Assembly (NCBI RefSeq): GCF_004000945.1
Contig: NZ_BIMF01000001.1
Location: 496,001 to 560,000, forward strand
DNA from: Paenibacillus lautus NBRC 15380
Lineage (GTDB): Bacteria > Bacillota > Bacilli > Paenibacillales > Paenibacillaceae
Direction of reading: 5' to 3'
Length of the DNA: 64,000 nt
The notes beneath the pieces were generated by a model that saw only the letters and a program-made list of their open reading frames with translations, was not told the DNA's origin and searched no databases. Of the stretch, positions 60,992 through 64,000 are shown one piece after another. Numbering within the stretch: the first letter of the stretch is position 1; each line of letters starts with the position of its first letter. A program made the translations under genes and the position numbers.

Positions 60992-63799
60992 TTATTTAGG
61001 ATGGTTTCTGCCGAGCGCAGTCTCTGCATACCGGTTATGAAGCACTAGCACTTGGCACATATCCTCCCAATCCCATGAGATCTGATGCGGGGAGCGTCCC
61101 TCCTCGTCAAAAAACAAAATCTCATTCTCCTCACATAGCACCGCCAGCGGCACTTTATAATACTCCTGCGGGCCAATCGCCCAATAACGGCCCATAGGCT
61201 GTCCATTGACCCAGAAACTGCCTTTACTTAAACCCGTCAGCCGGAGCTTCAGCTTAACAAGCAAGCCTTCCAGTATGACCGGTTTGGCAAAACGGCTGCG
61301 GTACCAGGCAGGACCGGACACATCCGCGTTTCCTGCCGGGGTCCAGGCCCGGTTGACTGCCGGAACCGTGACCGGACGCTGCTCCCACTCTTCAATGCAC
61401 CGATCGTTCCGGTAACCAAGCAGGTCCAGACGGGCAACCGGGGATGAAGTGTACGCCATCTCGATTACATTGTCACCGTCGATCAAATACGGAGTGAGAT
61501 CCAGAGAGACAATCCGATACCAATTGCGGTAAAGCCCCATGTCCATGTTTCGACCGTTAACAGACATGCGCTCGCTGAGAGAACCGACTAGACGGAAGCC
61601 ATCATATCCGTCTTTTCTAAAGCTCTTCCGGAGAATTTCACCATCCGCAAGGTCTCGATTCACCTGATCCAGGTGGACAGCTCTGCCGTCTGCTGTGCTC
61701 CAGCCGTACCGGAAATCCTCCGTCTTTCCATCCCTATATACCGGGCCGTGAACCCCTTTCGGCTCTCCCAAATAGTAGGAGAAGTTAAAGCGCCCCATAT
61801 GCTGGGAAAGCAGCGAAATTTCATTATCCCCGGATTTCAGTGGGACCGTCACCGCTCCTCCAAATGAGGATTTCAGCGTGCCCGCCTCCTGTCCATTCAC
61901 ATATATCCGGACCGGATCCTGGGTATGCGGCAGTACCATCGTGGTTGAGCATGATTCCGGACTGTGGACCCTGGCTGTATACCATACACTTCCCCGGCCT
62001 CGGATGCCGGAAGGCGCATCGGTAACTAAAGCTCCAGTCCCATGCCCGCCTTGTGCGGAAGGATAAGGGGATTCCTGCATCACTTCCCAAAGCCCCCACT
62101 CCGGCAGCTCTGGATGTACAGTCTGCTGCTTCAGAATATGGCGGGTGCCCCCTTGTTTGAAGCCGTGGTCCGACTTTGTTCCATTCAGGCCGCCCCAACG
62201 GACGAGAACGGAATCCTGTCCCGGACGGTACCAAATCCCGGCTCCCTCCTCCACTGGTTCGAACCCGTCTGCCCCGATGTACAGCGTCGGATCGCCGTTC
62301 AGATTCCACCAGGTCCGGTCCATCACCGATGTCGATAATACGATAATGTGCAGGGATTGAGTCCCGCTGCTGAGATCAATGTTCTGAGGATGGTCAAAGT
62401 GGCACAGGTCCATTTCGGCCAGTCTCTTCTGCTCCATGTTGTTTACCTGTGCTGATGCGGGAGCGTTTACCGACAGATCCCCCGGTGCTTCGACCCGAAG
62501 CCAGCTTCGTTGTCCGCTGTCACTGAATACAATCAGTGTAGGTGTGCCATCAATTGTGTGAAATCCGCCGAAGAACGAGTTATAGGACAACTTCCACCCG
62601 GACAGAATCGGCAGGTTTACCGTTACCGGCACGATTTGTCCAGGGTTTACCGTTGCCATGTAGGTGCTGCCGGCTTCGTCGGTAAAATAAACATCCCCTC
62701 TCTCATTCCCGTGCTGTTCCACGAAATACATGGAGGTGCCGCCGTGCCGGCGGATCCGGACGGTGGCCTTCCCGTTCACGCGCACGTCCGCCTCGCATTC
62801 TTCGGATTCGAGCAGGAAATCAGCTGTCGTCTGGATGAATCCTCCGATCCGCTTGACCACGCCGTACTTCGGCGTAAAGCCAAGATATTCGCTGAGCGGA
62901 GCATCGTAATCGTAGGAGGTCACCATGAATACATCGTCACCACCTACCGTACGTCCGCCCTCGTCTCCAAAGTTTGTCCCCCCGCAGAACATATAGTGCG
63001 TAATACCGGTAAAACCGGCTCGAATGGCTTCCATCATCCGTGCCTCCAACATCGCAGGCGTCTTGTGATCCGTTCTTGCCCCGCCCCACTTCTCGAACCA
63101 CCCGGTCCAAAACTCCGTGACGATCTTGGGCGTGTCCGGCTGTTTCTTCCGGAGCTTCCAGTAATGGACGTCCGCACCCGACCAGAAATTCGCCCCTTCA
63201 ATGGCACCTTCAACGCCGCCCTCACAGCTGATCAGCGGTACCTCAATGCCGCGCCGGATCAGTCCGTCTCTCAAGTATTCCATGTACTCCCGGCCGTCTT
63301 CATCACTCTTCAGATGAGCGTATTCGTTCTCCACTTGAACCAGGATGACGGATCCTCCCTGGGTGGACTGACGGCTTGATATCATTGGGATAACCTGATC
63401 GAAATAGGCATCTGCATAATGCAGAAACCGAGGATCTGCAGACCGGTACTCCATTTCTCCCTGATCTGCGATCCAATCCGGCAGCCCGCCAAAATCCCAC
63501 TCTGCACAGATGAACGGGCCAGGGCGTGCAATGACATGAAGCCCCAGCTCCGCGCACAGATCCAGATATGCCCCGCAGTTGCGGTTCGCCGTAAAGTCCC
63601 ATGCTCCGGGAGTCGGCTCGTGCACATTCCAGGCAAAGTACGTATCGATGCAGTTCACGCCCGCCAGCTTCGCCTTCCACAGCACTTCCCGCCATTCCTC
63701 CTGTGGAAATCGGAAATAATGAATGGATGCGGTATGTAAAAACTCCCTCTTCCCGTTCAAAATAAAACTTTTATGGTCGTATTCCAGCTTGTAAGACAT
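60992..63799 (-). CDS. GH35 beta-galactosidase, multi-domain
   Basis: A 935-residue intracellular enzyme (no signal peptide); ATG at 63799, with a modest GAAAG site. The GH35 barrel (about 1-330) has ASIHYFRFPQEEW, the acid/base Glu159 in LVQVENEYAHL and the nucleophile Glu229 in KIVTEFWTGWF. Several beta-sandwich and jelly-roll modules follow, the last with PAWYRSRF and KGSFWVNGQPMGRYWAIGPQ, typical of the GH35 C-terminus. It releases beta-linked galactose from oligosaccharides. It is probably inducible with the nearby sugar transport system. Confidence 0.94.
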   Translation of the reverse strand: MSYKLEYDHKSFILNGKREFLHTASIHYFRFPQEEWREVLWKAKLAGVNCIDTYFAWNVHEPTPGAWDFTANRNCGAYLDLCAELGLHVIARPGPFICAEWDFGGLPDWIADQGEMEYRSADPRFLHYADAYFDQVIPMISSRQSTQGGSVILVQVENEYAHLKSDEDGREYMEYLRDGLIRRGIEVPLISCEGGVEGAIEGANFWSGADVHYWKLRKKQPDTPKIVTEFWTGWFEKWGGARTDHKTPAMLEARMMEAIRAGFTGITHYMFCGGTNFGDEGGRTVGGDDVFMVTSYDYDAPLSEYLGFTPKYGVVKRIGGFIQTTADFLLESEECEADVRVNGKATVRIRRHGGTSMYFVEQHGNERGDVYFTDEAGSTYMATVNPGQIVPVTVNLPILSGWKLSYNSFFGGFHTIDGTPTLIVFSDSGQRSWLRVEAPGDLSVNAPASAQVNNMEQKRLAEMDLCHFDHPQNIDLSSGTQSLHIIVLSTSVMDRTWWNLNGDPTLYIGADGFEPVEEGAGIWYRPGQDSVLVRWGGLNGTKSDHGFKQGGTRHILKQQTVHPELPEWGLWEVMQESPYPSAQGGHGTGALVTDAPSGIRGRGSVWYTARVHSPESCSTTMVLPHTQDPVRIYVNGQEAGTLKSSFGGAVTVPLKSGDNEISLLSQHMGRFNFSYYLGEPKGVHGPVYRDGKTEDFRYGWSTADGRAVHLDQVNRDLADGEILRKSFRKDGYDGFRLVGSLSERMSVNGRNMDMGLYRNWYRIVSLDLTPYLIDGDNVIEMAYTSSPVARLDLLGYRNDRCIEEWEQRPVTVPAVNRAWTPAGNADVSGPAWYRSRFAKPVILEGLLVKLKLRLTGLSKGSFWVNGQPMGRYWAIGPQEYYKVPLAVLCEENEILFFDEEGRSPHQISWDWEDMCQVLVLHNRYAETALGRNHPK

Positions 63800-64000
63800 G
63801 GCATGTTCCAACTTTCTGTTATATTTATCTGCGGACTCGTAACATCGAAATCGTTATTTTAGACATTTAAATCGAAACCCATTACATGAAATCCGTTTCA
63901 TTATCAGGTCAAAGACGTCCCAACCCTGATCGGTGGGATTTCTACTTATCGTAAAGCTATTCCCTTATTGGCGGGCTTTCCACTTCACTGCCTTAACCCC
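63800..64000. other. Upstream region of the GH35 gene and window edge
   Basis: It contains an inverted repeat TGAAATCCGTTTCA (63887-63900), a possible operator about 90 bases before the GH35 start. At the very edge a minus frame GVKAVKWKARQ runs to a stop at about 63966; it may be the tail of a further minus-strand gene, but is too short to call. Confidence 0.35.

Noticed and set aside
60799..60999. A 66-codon plus-strand ORF downstream of the lipoprotein
   Set aside because: Weak start, overlaps the end of the GH35 gene, no recognisable features; probably chance.

Overview
The window looks like a chromosomal segment of a low-to-mid GC, spore-former-type Bacillota, most probably a Paenibacillus or close relative. 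The reasons are strong AGGAGG-type ribosome binding sites, frequent GTG/TTG starts, and several carbohydrate ABC transporters that each carry a YesM-type sensor kinase and a YesN/AraC-type response regulator. It also has LacI and PucR regulators, many glycoside hydrolases and BlaI/BlaR1. No rRNA, tRNA, CRISPR array, intact transposase or prophage was recognised. The genus call is an inference from gene content.

Layout. 1-1.2 kb: remains of a zeta-toxin-like kinase with a small antitoxin-like ORF, then a SEC-C protein. 1.5-12.4 kb: a minus-strand carbohydrate locus. It has a LacI regulator, YesM/YesN two-component system, two MalF/MalG-type permeases, a GH113-type hydrolase and a lipoprotein binding protein, flanked by two SGNH hydrolases. 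It carries no ATPase gene, so a shared MsmX-like ATPase elsewhere is likely. 12.5-15.1 kb: a three-gene operon joining a small zinc-finger membrane protein, a divergent Lgt-like integral membrane protein and a cysteine-rich radical SAM protein resembling archaeal tetraether synthase. This is the best candidate here for an undescribed (lipid-modifying) system.

15.4-26.8 kb: housekeeping and accessory genes, namely an ArsR/DUF2087 regulator, two Nudix hydrolases with a histidine phosphatase, an MFS exporter, an MBL hydrolase, a cupin, a methyltransferase, a DEAD-box helicase, a radical SAM/SPASM protein, and a BlaI/BlaR1 pair with clear paired operators. 27.0-33.4 kb: a plus-strand Fbp/Afu-type ABC transporter followed by its own YesM/YesN pair. 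33.5-35.1 kb: a lone caspase/CHAT-like protein and a methyltransferase-like protein.

35.2-45.3 kb: a minus-strand ureide-catabolism operon. FdrA/AllF, YlbE/AllG and YlbF/AllH (together oxamate carbamoyltransferase), an NCS2 permease, an ankyrin-TPR protein and carbamate kinase would convert oxalurate to oxamate plus carbamoyl phosphate, and then to ATP, ammonia and CO2. A divergent PucR regulator sits at its head. 45.3-46.7 kb is decayed DNA with AraC and phosphatase remnants, then a long unexplained leader.

46.7-51.0 kb: secreted GH3 (with PA14) and membrane-anchored GH30 glucosidases. 51.0-64.0 kb: a DUF4241-like protein, a sugar-phosphate isomerase/epimerase, a second ATPase-less carbohydrate ABC operon with its YesM/YesN pair, an AT-rich patch of gene fragments with a lipoprotein, and a GH35 beta-galactosidase. 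Coordinates and starts were judged by eye from reading frames and ribosome binding sites. Functions rest on motif recognition, not database searches.
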